From Lachnospiraceae bacterium (GTDB lineage Bacteria; Bacillota; Clostridia; Lachnospirales; Lachnospiraceae): 50,754 nucleotides of DNA. A program made the translations under genes and the position numbers. This document shows, one piece after another, positions 17,401-25,326 of the stretch. Every line of letters starts with the position of its first letter. Position 1 is the first letter of the stretch. The stretch covers positions 1 through 50,754 of the forward strand of contig JAILRH010000076.1 in NCBI GenBank assembly GCA_024698345.1, given 5' to 3'. The notes beneath the pieces were generated by a model. The model saw only the letters and a list, made by a program, of their open reading frames with translations, did no database searches and was not told the DNA's origin.

Positions 17401-20400
17401 AGATCAGCCAAATCAATGTTGTCAATGTTAGTATCAATAACTTTGAATTCTACTGGTCTCCAGTCTGTTCCATTTGCTATATTTGCAACTTTGGTTCCAT
17501 CAGCATATCCACTAACATTTCCGACAGGCTGCTTTTGAGCTGATAAAGTGCTATAATTTTCTAATGTTAAATTATCTTGAGCGCCTCCTGTGTAAACGTC
17601 ATTACCAACGGTAATTGAAGACGATGTATAGAACGGAGTCCAGTCCATTGGATGGCGTTCAAACGTCACTGCCACGGCCGCCGTCTGAGAGTTATTTTCT
17701 TCATTAGCCTCTGTAATATATCCTACAGGAGCCCCACCACTATTCCATGCAGCATCATCAACAGCAACAACCAGGCTCTTATTTCCTGCTGATGTAAACT
17801 CAAATGTTCCTGTATCCACAGTTGTTGTAGCACCAGGAATAAGTCCTCCATTATACTGTACACCTGCAAGAACTGTTCCCGTTGAACTATCACTTCTCAC
17901 TGCAGTGTGAATGGCATGTGCATACTTATCTTCATTTGATTCACTCTCTGTATTTGCTATCTGAGCTGTACCAATATTTTCAATTGTTACTCTGAATTTA
18001 ACATCTTCATATGTATCTGCTTCAAACGTAGAAGATAATACATTTCCATCACCGTCAATAAACTTAAGATCTGAAATAACAAGGTCTGCTTTAGCTTTGG
18101 TTTCAGTATAATCATAGTATACTGAACTTCCGGTGATTGGATCGTCATATGTAGCATATACCTTGACATCCGAATTATTGTCTAACGGTCTGCTAAATGT
18201 AAATGTGTATAAACCACTAACGCTATTATAAACAGCATTTGGTGTTAAGCTCGTTGTATCAACTTCTTCTGGATATACGACTCCATTTGAAGTGTACTCT
18301 ACTTTATATCCTGTAGCTTCACTCGCCTCGTGCCATGTACCTGTAACTGTTCCGCTTGTATTTGTAAGTGTGAGAGTAGTACTCTCTATAATTCTAATAG
18401 TAAGCGGAGCAGAAGTGTTATTTCCGCCTTCTTCAGAGTTTGCATTTTCTTCACCTGAATCCACTTCTTCAATGACACCATCCGCATCTGCAAGTCCCTT
18501 GAACACAATGGTTGTTTGTGCATAATCATTAGGAACCGTGTAGTAAAATGTGTACGTAATACTTGCTCCGGCGGCTAATGAGTGAATCCCAGTAGTTGAA
18601 TAAGCTCCTGTTAATTTGCCATTTGCAATTAATTTTTCAACTATATTATTTCCAACTACAGTTTCTGCATCAACCGCACTATCATTTGTCATTACCATTG
18701 TGATAGGAATTGTATCACCCGGATGATAAGCATTCTTAGGTGCTGTAATTGAGGTAATAACAAGATCCGGTTTAGGTACTTCTGCTTTTGCAGTAACCGT
18801 CACCGAAGTCGTAGTGATATTATCTGTTTCATCACTCTCTATAACCTCACCATTGTCCCCGCTATCTATATCTGCTTTAGCTCCAAAGTAGAATGTTCCT
18901 ATGTTTCCTTCAACAAAAGTATATGTTTTTGTCATAGTGCCCGTCTCATTTACTCCCAATGCCGACGAACAAACTTCATATCCATTTCCAATATTTGTCA
19001 TACTGTTATATTCTGAAGTTGCTCCATTTCGTACACCAATTGTGATATTTCCATCGGTCGGACTAGCCGAAGCAGTACCAATATTTTGCATTACCATAGT
19101 AACTGTAACTGTGTCTCCTACTTCATATGATGCTTTTGCAGGAGAAAATGTTATCGATGAAATAACCAAATTAGGTTTTGCCACGCCTTTAGCGTGAGGA
19201 GCATATGCATTAGAGGCCGTAACCGAATAAACGGTTATCGTCTGATCTGCATCCGGTTTTGCATCTGCCGGAAATGTATATGAATTTGTATTACAGTATA
19301 CAGATACTTCTTCACCTCCGGAAATATATACAAGCTGGTATCTGGCAGCATCCGCATTTGTAGGCCATGTTGCTGACACCGTTCCGTCTGACTGAGAAAC
19401 TGTCACTGCCTGCCATGTAATAGGCGTGATAGGAACGTACAAATCATTATTTGTTGTATCATTTTCTGCACTAGCATAAGTGTGATTACTATCTGCTATT
19501 ACTCCTATAGAATAGTTGACAGAATTTGCATCGTTTGGAATCGTAAAAGAATATGAGATATCTACAGCTTCTCCAGCAGAAATAACTGTATCATTTGGTT
19601 CTCCGGCAGGTTGTGCCAATCCACCATACTCTTGTTGCTGCGGTGAACCGTTACCGGTTTTCAAATAAAGATTTGTATATAAATCACTATACCAATATCC
19701 AGTCCCTTCAAGTATCCTATTACTACTATTATTAGTTCCAACAGTTCCACTTAAATTGAGTGGACCATTACCATTATTCTTAACAGTAGCAGTAACTGTT
19801 ACTGTATCGCCCACCTCATAATAAGTAGGTTCGATAACAACTCTTGTGACTATCAAATCAGCATAGGTCGCACCTGCAACAGTTACATCCGAAGTAACAG
19901 AACCTGTTACCATGCTGTTGCTTGTACTAGTGTTTGTGAATATACTCTCTACTGTTACCGAATGTTTTCCTGCATCAATATTATTAAATGTTATTTCAGA
20001 AATACTATCCACAGTCTGTTTATATTCACCATCTACATACAATTTGTATGTATATGTACCATCACCACTTGAATCTGTATTAGTAACGGTCCAGTTTGTT
20101 GTAATTGTGTTATTTGTTGTAGATGAAGGTGTAACAGAATCAACATAATTCCTTAAAGTCGTGTCATGCAATACATCTGAAAGCTCTAATTCAACAGGAT
20201 TTCCACCATTTAATACATCAGGATCCAAAAGACCAAGACCAAACAAAAGGTCATAGTCTGTTTTCGTTGTATGTGTAATTGTATGCGTATAATTTAGTAC
20301 AGCATACTTATTACCGTGTTCATCAGTAGCCCCTACAAATGCATATTTTGCTTCCTTGTATCCATGTGTGGTATCTACTTCCGCATATCCTCCCGTCGAA

Positions 20401-21896
20401 CCATCGGCATTCTCAGACACCTCTTCTGCAATAACCTTGATTTGTATCTTTTGTCCTATAAGATACGCAGGACCTGTAATAGAGAATGACACTGTCACAG
20501 GATTTCCTACCTCTACATTTGTTGGATTGTCATAAATAGCAGTCTTAATAGTCCAAGCCTGATCTCCGGTATCCTCACTTGTTCCATTAATGTATGCTGT
20601 TCTCATATCGTCTTCGTATGATGTGTGTCTACCTACATTTACGATGGATACATTTGCTGTGCCATCATTGTTATAAACAACATTAACTTCAGCCGGAGTA
20701 GAAATCTTTGAAACACTCTGGTCTTCATTGCTTGCGCATACTGTAAAGTTCCATTTACTATCTAATGACGGATGATATGTATTCCACAAGTTCGTTAAAG
20801 AACCATACAAATAATTAACGTAAATTTTACATGTACCATAGTAATCTGCAGCCTCCTGAGTGAGAGTTGCACTCTGGCTTCCGTTTACCTTTACATAAAT
20901 ACTATGCGTTCCAACTGTGGTCTTAACGCCTTTCGAATCTGTATTATTTGCAAACTTATATGCATCCAGGACCACTTTATTAGTGCTAACATTCTGAACA
21001 TAATTTCCGTCTACATAAACGTCGTATGTCGGTGTTCCTTCTGCCGCTTTCCAGGTTACGGTACAGTGTCTTCTTTCCCAACATGCTTTAATATTCAAAT
21101 CAGTATCCGAAGGAATTCGCACACTGACCGCTGATGACAATTCCGATTCTATGCCACCTTTAACCACTGAAATCTGAATATCATGTGTTGTTCCCTGATC
21201 TCCAACATCACTCTTTAAAATAGTATCACCTGAACTTGCAATATCCTGCTTATACACACCATCAACATATACCTTGTATGTAGTTGCTCCATCCACAGCT
21301 GTAAAAGCGATTGTAAAATGAGTATCATCAGGTTCAGACACTACTAAACCTACTGGTGCAGCCGGTTTTGCTGTTGTTTCTGATGCTGATGTTGTTTCTG
21401 ATGCTGATGTTGTTTCTCCACCACCACCTGAATTATCAGTCCCATCTTTATAATAAACATAAAACTCACCTTTCACATCACTAGAACTATTCTTAATTAC
21501 CAAATCATTATATTTATTTGTATAATTTGATACATATACAATTATTCCGGCTCCTTGAATGGCATATTGTGTATTCGCTAAAACATTACCATTTAACTCA
21601 ATAGCGCCAAAGTCCGCATCAGGAAATGTCATATACATTCCTGCCTCAGCAGCAAATCCCGGATGTTGTATGACATCCAATGCTCCCTGTTCGCTTATTT
21701 TGACAAACTTGTACTTGTTTGCATTTCCGGTATTTGAATCGCCCGCAAATGCTACGTTGCTCCAATCGTATTCCGCAGCATCACTTTGACCCGCCTTAAC
21801 TTCCCTCGGACTATAATTCAAACTAGTCACTATCATTGCCAGTGCCAGCATTACCGACACTATTTTCTTAAAAGTAATCTTCATAGTTCCTTTCAT
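14472..21896 (-). CDS. Giant secreted multidomain protein (CARDB/FN3-like) with shared C-terminal module
   Basis: 2474 residues with a Sec signal peptide (FKKIVSVMLALAMIVTSL, cleavage near VKA-GQ). An N-terminal beta domain (about 45-155) and an ETTSAS linker are followed by FN3-like modules with the TYKVYVDG motif (180-350 and near 620). Four CARDB-like Ig repeats start near residues 675, 904, 1040 and 1269 (ADLIVTRVVIEP, PNLVISSITFSP, PDLVITSITAP, ADLVISDLKF). A large unknown region spans about 1400-1780, then another FN3 near 1782. Two tandem copies of an unrecognised domain (about 1890-2030 and 2030-2180) share IYYY, GNxNY and (K/E)KTIY. The shared module (VEVQGFQMNTS) starts near 2185 and has a 120-residue extension ending VEYDWNDAI. 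No enzyme is seen; an adhesin or scaffold is likely. An internal ATG at residue 5 is an alternative start. Confidence 0.8.
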   Translation of the reverse strand: MKGTMKITFKKIVSVMLALAMIVTSLNYSPREVKAGQSDAAEYDWSNVAFAGDSNTGNANKYKFVKISEQGALDVIQHPGFAAEAGMYMTFPDADFGAIELNGNVLANTQYAIQGAGIIVYVSNYTNKYNDLVIKNSSSDVKGEFYVYYKDGTDNSGGGGETTSASETTSASETTAKPAAPVGLVVSEPDDTHFTIAFTAVDGATTYKVYVDGVYKQDIASSGDTILKSDVGDQGTTHDIQISVVKGGIESELSSAVSVRIPSDTDLNIKACWERRHCTVTWKAAEGTPTYDVYVDGNYVQNVSTNKVVLDAYKFANNTDSKGVKTTVGTHSIYVKVNGSQSATLTQEAADYYGTCKIYVNYLYGSLTNLWNTYHPSLDSKWNFTVCASNEDQSVSKISTPAEVNVVYNNDGTANVSIVNVGRHTSYEDDMRTAYINGTSEDTGDQAWTIKTAIYDNPTNVEVGNPVTVSFSITGPAYLIGQKIQIKVIAEEVSENADGSTGGYAEVDTTHGYKEAKYAFVGATDEHGNKYAVLNYTHTITHTTKTDYDLLFGLGLLDPDVLNGGNPVELELSDVLHDTTLRNYVDSVTPSSTTNNTITTNWTVTNTDSSGDGTYTYKLYVDGEYKQTVDSISEITFNNIDAGKHSVTVESIFTNTSTSNSMVTGSVTSDVTVAGATYADLIVTRVVIEPTYYEVGDTVTVTATVKNNGNGPLNLSGTVGTNNSSNRILEGTGYWYSDLYTNLYLKTGNGSPQQQEYGGLAQPAGEPNDTVISAGEAVDISYSFTIPNDANSVNYSIGVIADSNHTYASAENDTTNNDLYVPITPITWQAVTVSQSDGTVSATWPTNADAARYQLVYISGGEEVSVYCNTNSYTFPADAKPDADQTITVYSVTASNAYAPHAKGVAKPNLVISSITFSPAKASYEVGDTVTVTMVMQNIGTASASPTDGNITIGVRNGATSEYNSMTNIGNGYEVCSSALGVNETGTMTKTYTFVEGNIGTFYFGAKADIDSGDNGEVIESDETDNITTTSVTVTAKAEVPKPDLVITSITAPKNAYHPGDTIPITMVMTNDSAVDAETVVGNNIVEKLIANGKLTGAYSTTGIHSLAAGASITYTFYYTVPNDYAQTTIVFKGLADADGVIEEVDSGEENANSEEGGNNTSAPLTIRIIESTTLTLTNTSGTVTGTWHEASEATGYKVEYTSNGVVYPEEVDTTSLTPNAVYNSVSGLYTFTFSRPLDNNSDVKVYATYDDPITGSSVYYDYTETKAKADLVISDLKFIDGDGNVLSSTFEADTYEDVKFRVTIENIGTAQIANTESESNEDKYAHAIHTAVRSDSSTGTVLAGVQYNGGLIPGATTTVDTGTFEFTSAGNKSLVVAVDDAAWNSGGAPVGYITEANEENNSQTAAVAVTFERHPMDWTPFYTSSSITVGNDVYTGGAQDNLTLENYSTLSAQKQPVGNVSGYADGTKVANIANGTDWRPVEFKVIDTNIDNIDLADLVTKWKSYNNAYTAMEFDANTPQQRVVNTTTSTFYFAQVTEDTIDNYNHSNDSGVGFSTESSAFHVWDGNGFQFHTVSFAPGKYYLSKIENSENGKYVVVAFRVPGDIDNWVKAKSSNSSADEVPYAYHRSDYIVENGSLYYDASDLDLAVVTIYNSNHVEITLDSGHSYNADAQYRRATLEYGHLDNEGNFVEGVGAAELAELGSNPGEVEVTATLGLRETSLQIGFPDLMRQLPIHSPNGGEVDSEYYLLKVYYDTENHPASFISIPLKLVTTIPEIEEVQGLTITPRNEELDIKWSIPGSQSSEGYVYDVYVKEHSDTDFVAEDRIATNVTTGSATYNAYDPDNVDSYDVKVVAKWCQQESPKVLTYVVNGETMPGTEPDPHDHEWVLIDGENILPIKDSSSTTPAQIYYYTDDDMYSVVGYNGYYISLNGNPNYIKGNSSSTLYVQNDGQAGRSFRQKTIYNNYYDGQILINASKMFTTYVETGVDPYVTETPNNVFYYTVRISPDGGNTYKDFYFKAVIGGSEAAGDSSWRQIKGQSKLPVVVGTGANVVQAVGNIYYYDDRTTGHTLTNTYALTGYNDYFISMIGNNNYYNAANTKLYISEGSQTELKDGEDSSVFTEVAASQSYTEKTIYDKLYPGEIQYRSTDVFTAVYKTTYYLLKVENTSTSAVTYIPVKVVVEPGEVEVQGFQMNTSKAEGSVSEFNPSFRVISKASNIIEYNGVLYPVVGYGLVYAKNDDVKNDYSVMVEGGSDKVNIVTATGVGLISGFTTKDKEEDTSKFFAVTFKHTNYQYNTLEQETAVRAYAILSDGTKVYGTKVFATSIYKIAQNLYDNRMMGTREGHDFLYDNVLGLVSLRNNRADIVRAMYTALNIKTTSDEGYSEISAMFTDIFNYVTQKKGTVYYDTYTTRGEFRMSDADKEASLLESLNSSSEPDTTYSSVYEWIYNKVPENGLYRRVEYDWNDAIYDEFDEE

Positions 21897-22302
21897 ATCA
21901 TTTCCATCCTTTCTTACTATTTTTCATACTTGTTACAAAAATCTATGATAAAAAAACTTAACCACAAAATTAAGCTTCATTACAAAAAATATAAAATTGT
22001 AAAACCCGTTTTTAGGGCATAGTAACCCTACCCATACCTATACTTTAGTTTAACAAGTATTTACACTTAATTCAATGCAATAAGAAAAAAATGTTAAAAT
22101 TGCTCCAATAGCATTTTAACATTTCGCCTTATTTTATCACATTTCTTTGTTATACAATATGTGAAACATATTAATTTCGCTCAATTTCGATATACACATT
22201 TTCAATGATTGTCACAGTCAGCCATTACTGTAAACTGTTAACACACCGCTGATAATTTTCCGGCAAGTACTCCTGCAACTCCATAATGCATGTAAAATTA
22301 TA
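21897..22302. other. Intergenic region upstream of the giant secreted gene
   Basis: AT-rich, with no credible gene. It should hold the promoter and leader of the 2474-aa gene. A weak candidate is TTGAAT, 17 bp, TAAACT on the minus strand around 22050-22080. TTACACTTAATT at 22060-22071 resembles a motif found upstream of four other secreted-enzyme genes. Confidence 0.35.
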
Positions 22303-22865
22303 ATTATCCTATTTTATCCCATACTCCTCCATCAATTCTTTCATTTTTTCCTGATCATTTGCCACCAAAAGTATCTCATCCATACGCATGTCTTCATTCA
22401 GGCAATTAATTAATTGTGAAAGCATAGATATTCCATCTTCTCTTCCATGACTATAAATTGTATCTGACACATTACACATTTTCTCTACCTCACTCTCTAA
22501 CATTTTTGTTATCGGTATTCCAAACTCGTTCTCCAAGATTAGTTTCTTTTCATCTGGCGATTATCCTATTTTATCCCATACTCCTCCATCAATTCTTTCA
22601 TTTTTTTCTGATCATTTGCCACCAAAAGTATCTCATCCATACGCATGTCTTTATTCAAGCAATTAATCAATTGTGAAAGCATAGATATTCCATCTTCTCT
22701 TCCTATCCTCATTCCATCTTCCCTTCCTATCCTCATTCCTTCTTCCCTTCCATGACTATAAATTGTATCTGACACATTACACATTTTCTCCACCTCACTC
22801 TCTAACATTTTTGTTATCGGTATTCCAAACTCGTTCTCCAAGATTAGTTTCTTTTCATCTGGCGA
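22303..22865 (-). repeat. Tandem duplication of the 3' end of an Rpn-like gene
   Basis: 22303-22559 and 22560-22865 are nearly identical. The second, inside the gene, has 48 extra bases encoding 16 residues (EEGMRIGREDGMRIGR). Only a few base changes separate the copies elsewhere, so the duplication is recent. The extra 48 bases are themselves an internal repeat of the MRIGRE(E/D)G unit. Confidence 0.9.
22309..22560 (-). pseudogene. Truncated duplicate of the Rpn-like C-terminus
   Basis: Encodes ENEFGIPITKMLESEVEKM through to the same MKELMEEYGIK end as the adjacent gene, with a single REDG in place of three repeats. It has no ATG or ribosome site (only a TTG codon opens it). It is the leftover of the tandem duplication and is probably not expressed as a protein. 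Confidence 0.8.
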
Positions 22866-23450
22866 TTTGTTTGATACTAACAGCACATCCAACAGTTTTA
22901 CAATTCCTTCATACTCAATTTCTTTTTTGCAATTTTCGCCTCCAAGGCATATCTTTATTACACTTATCTTATCGTATGCCTCTTGTTGTATATGCATATT
23001 TCCCAACACTGCTTGTTCTTTAGTTTCATATATATTAATTGAGTTGCAATATTTTTCCGGTGGATTTGTACAAATCCAAATTGAATATACTTTTTTGATA
23101 TTATCATAATTGTCCGCAAAGAATTCTTTCTCATACTGTCCCGAGATTAATCGTGCACCATAATACATTCCTCGTGTAACAATCTCATATCCGGGATAGA
23201 AATCATTTTGTGCTTCCACATCAACTATACTCTTTTTCCCGCTATACTCCTCTGGAAGACGAGTTGAAAAAACTACGTCAAATGTTCTTTTTCCGTCTAC
23301 ACTATGATTACTTTCAGAATTAATTCCGGTAATAACTCTACCTATTGGATAATCCACTATCAGCTTATCTATGCTTGCATCTTGTTCTATATATTTGGAA
23401 GCAATGTCTTCTATTTCAATATTTGCAAATTCTTTTGCAACACTTTTCAA
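22566..23450 (-). CDS. Rpn-like PD-(D/E)XK nuclease/transposase-family protein, 5'-truncated
   Basis: About 294 residues. A PD-(D/E)XK-type core is visible (TFDVVFSTRL, then SIVDVEAQND with the E-x-Q variant of the catalytic E-x-K). The middle (MYYGARLISG, YSIWICTNPP) and the EEGMRIGRE repeats near the C-terminus are typical of Rpn-like and PD-(D/E)XK transposase-family proteins abundant in Lachnospiraceae. No ATG or ribosome site is found. The frame continues to 23480 (NNKYILAWIL, a normal family beginning) and ends at a stop (23481-23483) overlapping the hairpin at 23482. I infer that hairpin DNA replaced the first residues. It may be a pseudogene. Its 3' end is duplicated downstream. Confidence 0.7.
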   Translation of the reverse strand: MKSVAKEFANIEIEDIASKYIEQDASIDKLIVDYPIGRVITGINSESNHSVDGKRTFDVVFSTRLPEEYSGKKSIVDVEAQNDFYPGYEIVTRGMYYGARLISGQYEKEFFADNYDNIKKVYSIWICTNPPEKYCNSINIYETKEQAVLGNMHIQQEAYDKISVIKICLGGENCKKEIEYEGIVKLLDVLLVSNKSPDEKKLILENEFGIPITKMLESEVEKMCNVSDTIYSHGREEGMRIGREDGMRIGREDGISMLSQLINCLNKDMRMDEILLVANDQKKMKELMEEYGIK

Positions 23451-23481
23451 TATCCAGGCAAGTATATATTTGTTATTTATT

Positions 23482-23503
23482 CAAGACTCGCTCGCGAGTC
23501 TTG
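23482..23503. repeat. Near-perfect 22-bp palindrome
   Basis: Ten-base arms CAAGACTCGC/GCGAGTCTTG around two central bases. It abuts the broken 5' end of the Rpn-like gene, and half of it recurs at 12161-12173. It is the first of three hairpins in a row. Confidence 0.85.
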
Positions 23504-23506
23504 CTG

Positions 23507-23581
23507 CGAAATGCGCGTCAGTCATGAGATAATTTACTATGTAAGTTATCTCATGCTGACATTTTCATCTGCGCATTTCTG
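23507..23581. repeat. Second hairpin of the 23.5-kb cluster
   Basis: Nested arms: GAAATGCGC/GCGCATTTC outside (23508-23516 and 23571-23579) and GTCAG-CATGAGATAA against its complement inside, with a one-base bulge. Total about 75 bp. No T run follows, so it is not a simple terminator. Confidence 0.8.
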
Positions 23582-23598
23582 CAATCCTCGCGGAGCGT

Positions 23599-23694
23599 AT
23601 ATCAGATGTGAGATTGTACTCCCACTGATACTATTTTGTTACTCACCACTTAGCACATATGTGCTTGAAGTGGGAGTCATCTCACATCTGATAT
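23599..23694. repeat. Third, 96-bp hairpin of the 23.5-kb cluster
   Basis: Sixteen-base arms ATATCAGATGTGAGAT/ATCTCACATCTGATAT (23599-23614 and 23679-23694), inner arms ACTCCCAC/GTGGGAGT, and a central perfect palindrome AGCACATATGTGCT (23652-23665). The outer arm supplies the last codons (ISDVR) of the minus-strand frame at 23677-24090, which suggests the element was inserted into that gene's end. Confidence 0.85.
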
Positions 23695-24090
23695 AACTTT
23701 GCACTGATTGTCATATAAAGCTTTCACTTTATCTTTGCTTAGTTTTCGTTCATCTACACAATAATTTATTTCTTCGTTTATACAATTCCAATTATTGTTC
23801 TCATCGTCTTCCCATGTTTTATAGGTTTTATTGGTTTCATAGAATTCATCTACGTACAATCTACTTTTCGAATCATTGATATAATTTGTATCATTTGTAT
23901 CATTCGTATGTTCACAATCACATTCATCACTGTATGCATTGTTGTCGAACAAATATCGCCAGTAAGGGATAATGTTCGTATATCTATTCATCACATCATT
24001 GCCAAAATCAATAGTAAATTCATCATTCTCAAAGCTTATCAAGTCCACCTCCAACATCACATATTCTGAAATATATTTTTGATATTTCAA
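23677..24090 (-). CDS. Hypothetical acidic protein, 3' end in a hairpin
   Basis: Not recognised. Up to 137 residues rich in Asp, Glu and Asn, with FTIDFGNDVMNRYTNIIPYW near the start and no signal peptide. The outermost codon is TTG without a ribosome site. GGAGG (in TTGGAGGTGGAC) just before a TTG at residue 17 marks a better start near 24042, giving about 121 residues. A CTND/TND-rich stretch in the middle looks low-complexity. The last residues (ISDVR) come from the arm of the hairpin at 23599-23694, so the original C-terminus may be lost. It is upstream of, and on the same strand as, the Rpn-like gene. Confidence 0.45.
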   Translation of the reverse strand: MKYQKYISEYVMLEVDLISFENDEFTIDFGNDVMNRYTNIIPYWRYLFDNNAYSDECDCEHTNDTNDTNYINDSKSRLYVDEFYETNKTYKTWEDDENNNWNCINEEINYCVDERKLSKDKVKALYDNQCKVISDVR

Positions 24091-24099
24091 ACATATTTA

Positions 24100-24115
24100 T
24101 GTGATATTTATCACA
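24100..24115. promoter_or_regulatory. CRP/FNR-like palindrome
   Basis: TGTGATATTTATCACA has the form TGTGA-N6-TCACA. It lies about ten bases upstream of the 23677-24090 frame. In AT-rich DNA this may be chance, and no cognate regulator is encoded here. Confidence 0.25.
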
Positions 24116-24172
24116 TATTATATGTACACCTTATATTTTATCCATATTCATGTAATCTGTCAATATATTCAG

Positions 24173-24235
24173 ATTCCTGTGGTACATTATTCAAATTACT
24201 GTGGTACATTATATTCAAATTCCTGTGGTACATTA
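24173..24235. repeat. Three short direct repeats
   Basis: Three copies of CTGTGGTACATTAT separated by ATTCAAATT-type spacers. No function is evident. Confidence 0.7.
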
Positions 24236-24238
24236 TAT

Positions 24239-24294
24239 GTAACTATTCAGCCATGCACATAAAAGAATAAATATTATGAAAGACTGAATAGTTA
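24239..24294. repeat. Perfect 12-bp inverted repeat
   Basis: GTAACTATTCAG (24239-24250) and CTGAATAGTTAC (24283-24294) with 32 bases between them. No T run is seen. It could be the footprint of a small element or a weak terminator. 24295-24480 holds nothing recognisable. Confidence 0.6.
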
Positions 24295-24507
24295 CCATTA
24301 TATATTTGAAGAGAAAGTGAGTAGATTATTTAGTTTTTGGGGCAATCCCCCAATTATAAAGATGAATTCTTCTTACAAGAAGAACTAAATACAATTGTTA
24401 AATAAAATGAAAAGTTGCCTTCTTCACCCCCAGTATCTAAAATGCTGAGAGGTATGTAGTGATCTTCTGAGAAATTTTGTTGGAAAAATTAGGGCTGACA
24501 ACCCCTG

Positions 24508-25019
24508 TGAAGTTTTTTCCAAATGGGATGTAAGGATTTTCTGGGGAGAAAGTTACCTCCGGCATCCCATGTGAAGTTTTTTCCAAATGGGATGTCGGAA
24601 CTTTCTGAGAAATAAGATTCCCCTGGCATCCCGTCTGAAGTTTTTTCCAAATGGGATGTCGGAACTTTCTGAGAAATAAGATTTCCCCGGCATCCCATGT
24701 GAAGTTTTTTCCAAATGGGATGTCGGAACTTTCTGAGAAATAAGATTCCCCCGGCATCCCATATGAAGTTTTTTCCAAATGGGATGTAAGGATTTTCTAG
24801 GGAAAAAGTTACCTCCGGCATCCCGTCTGAAGTTTTTTCCAAATGGGATGTCGGAACTTTCTGAGAAATAAGATTCCCCCGGCATCCCATATGATGTTTT
24901 TTCCAAATGGGATGTCGGAACTTTCTGAGAAATAAGTTACCTCCGGCATCCCGTCTGAAGTTTTTTAAAAAGGAGATGTAAGGGCTTTCCTAAAGTCTAT
25001 TTTCGCTGTACATCCCACA
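24508..25019 (-). repeat. Eight 64-bp tandem repeats
   Basis: Units start at 24508, 24572, 24636, 24700, 24764, 24828, 24892 and 24956, an exact 64-bp period. Each junction has arms CATCCC(A/G) and TGGGATG about 17 bases apart around GAAGTTTTTTCC. Bases opposite the arms vary between A and G. On the minus strand no reading frame meets a stop across most of the array. Because 64 is not a multiple of three, one unit is read in three frames in turn (SDIPFGKNF, PTSHLEKTS, RHPIWKKL). There is no ribosome site or homology, so I treat it as non-coding. Confidence 0.92.
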
Positions 25020-25089
25020 AGCCCAATACTACAAAATGCATGTATCGCATTCCCCAAAGCCATGAAATATGAGCTAATTTATATAGCTA

Positions 25090-25179
25090 GTTAACGCGTC
25101 AAGCCCTTTGTTAACGCATCAAGCCCTTTGTTAACACATCATGCCCTTAGTTAACACATCATGCCCTTAGTTAACACAA
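25090..25179. repeat. Four and a half 20-bp tandem repeats
   Basis: Units start at 25090, 25110, 25130 and 25150, with a partial one at 25170. Each begins with the palindrome GTTAAC and ends in GCCCTTT or GCCCTTA. The array ends directly at the next terminator. Confidence 0.88.
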
Positions 25180-25213
25180 AAGCCCTGCGCTGGCGGCTGC
25201 CAGCGCAGGGCTT
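25177..25213 (-). terminator. Terminator after the M64 peptidase gene
   Basis: Fourteen-base GC-rich arms AAGCCCTGCGCTGG/CCAGCGCAGGGCTT with a six-base loop and a short T run on the minus strand. Confidence 0.9.
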
Positions 25214-25326
25214 GTTTATTCAGAATCCTACTTTTCTTTGAATTCTTGTACTTCAATTTCTTATATCGTAAATTCTCAATTTTTTTATTCTTATATCTTC
25301 TACTTTCAACTTCTTATCTTCACTTC

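Noticed and set aside
21960..22060. c-di-GMP riboswitch upstream of the giant secreted gene, given the nearby c-di-GMP operon
   Set aside because: I looked for GEMM-like conserved blocks in this leader and the other enzyme leaders and could not find them by eye. A covariance search would settle it.
23304..23696. Plus-strand 130-residue frame
   Set aside because: It spans the antisense of the Rpn-like gene and the hairpin cluster; no ribosome site or domain is seen.
24437..24906. Several overlapping minus-strand frames of 110-133 residues
   Set aside because: They are the three readings of the 64-bp repeat, without ribosome sites, and show the same peptide in shifted frames.
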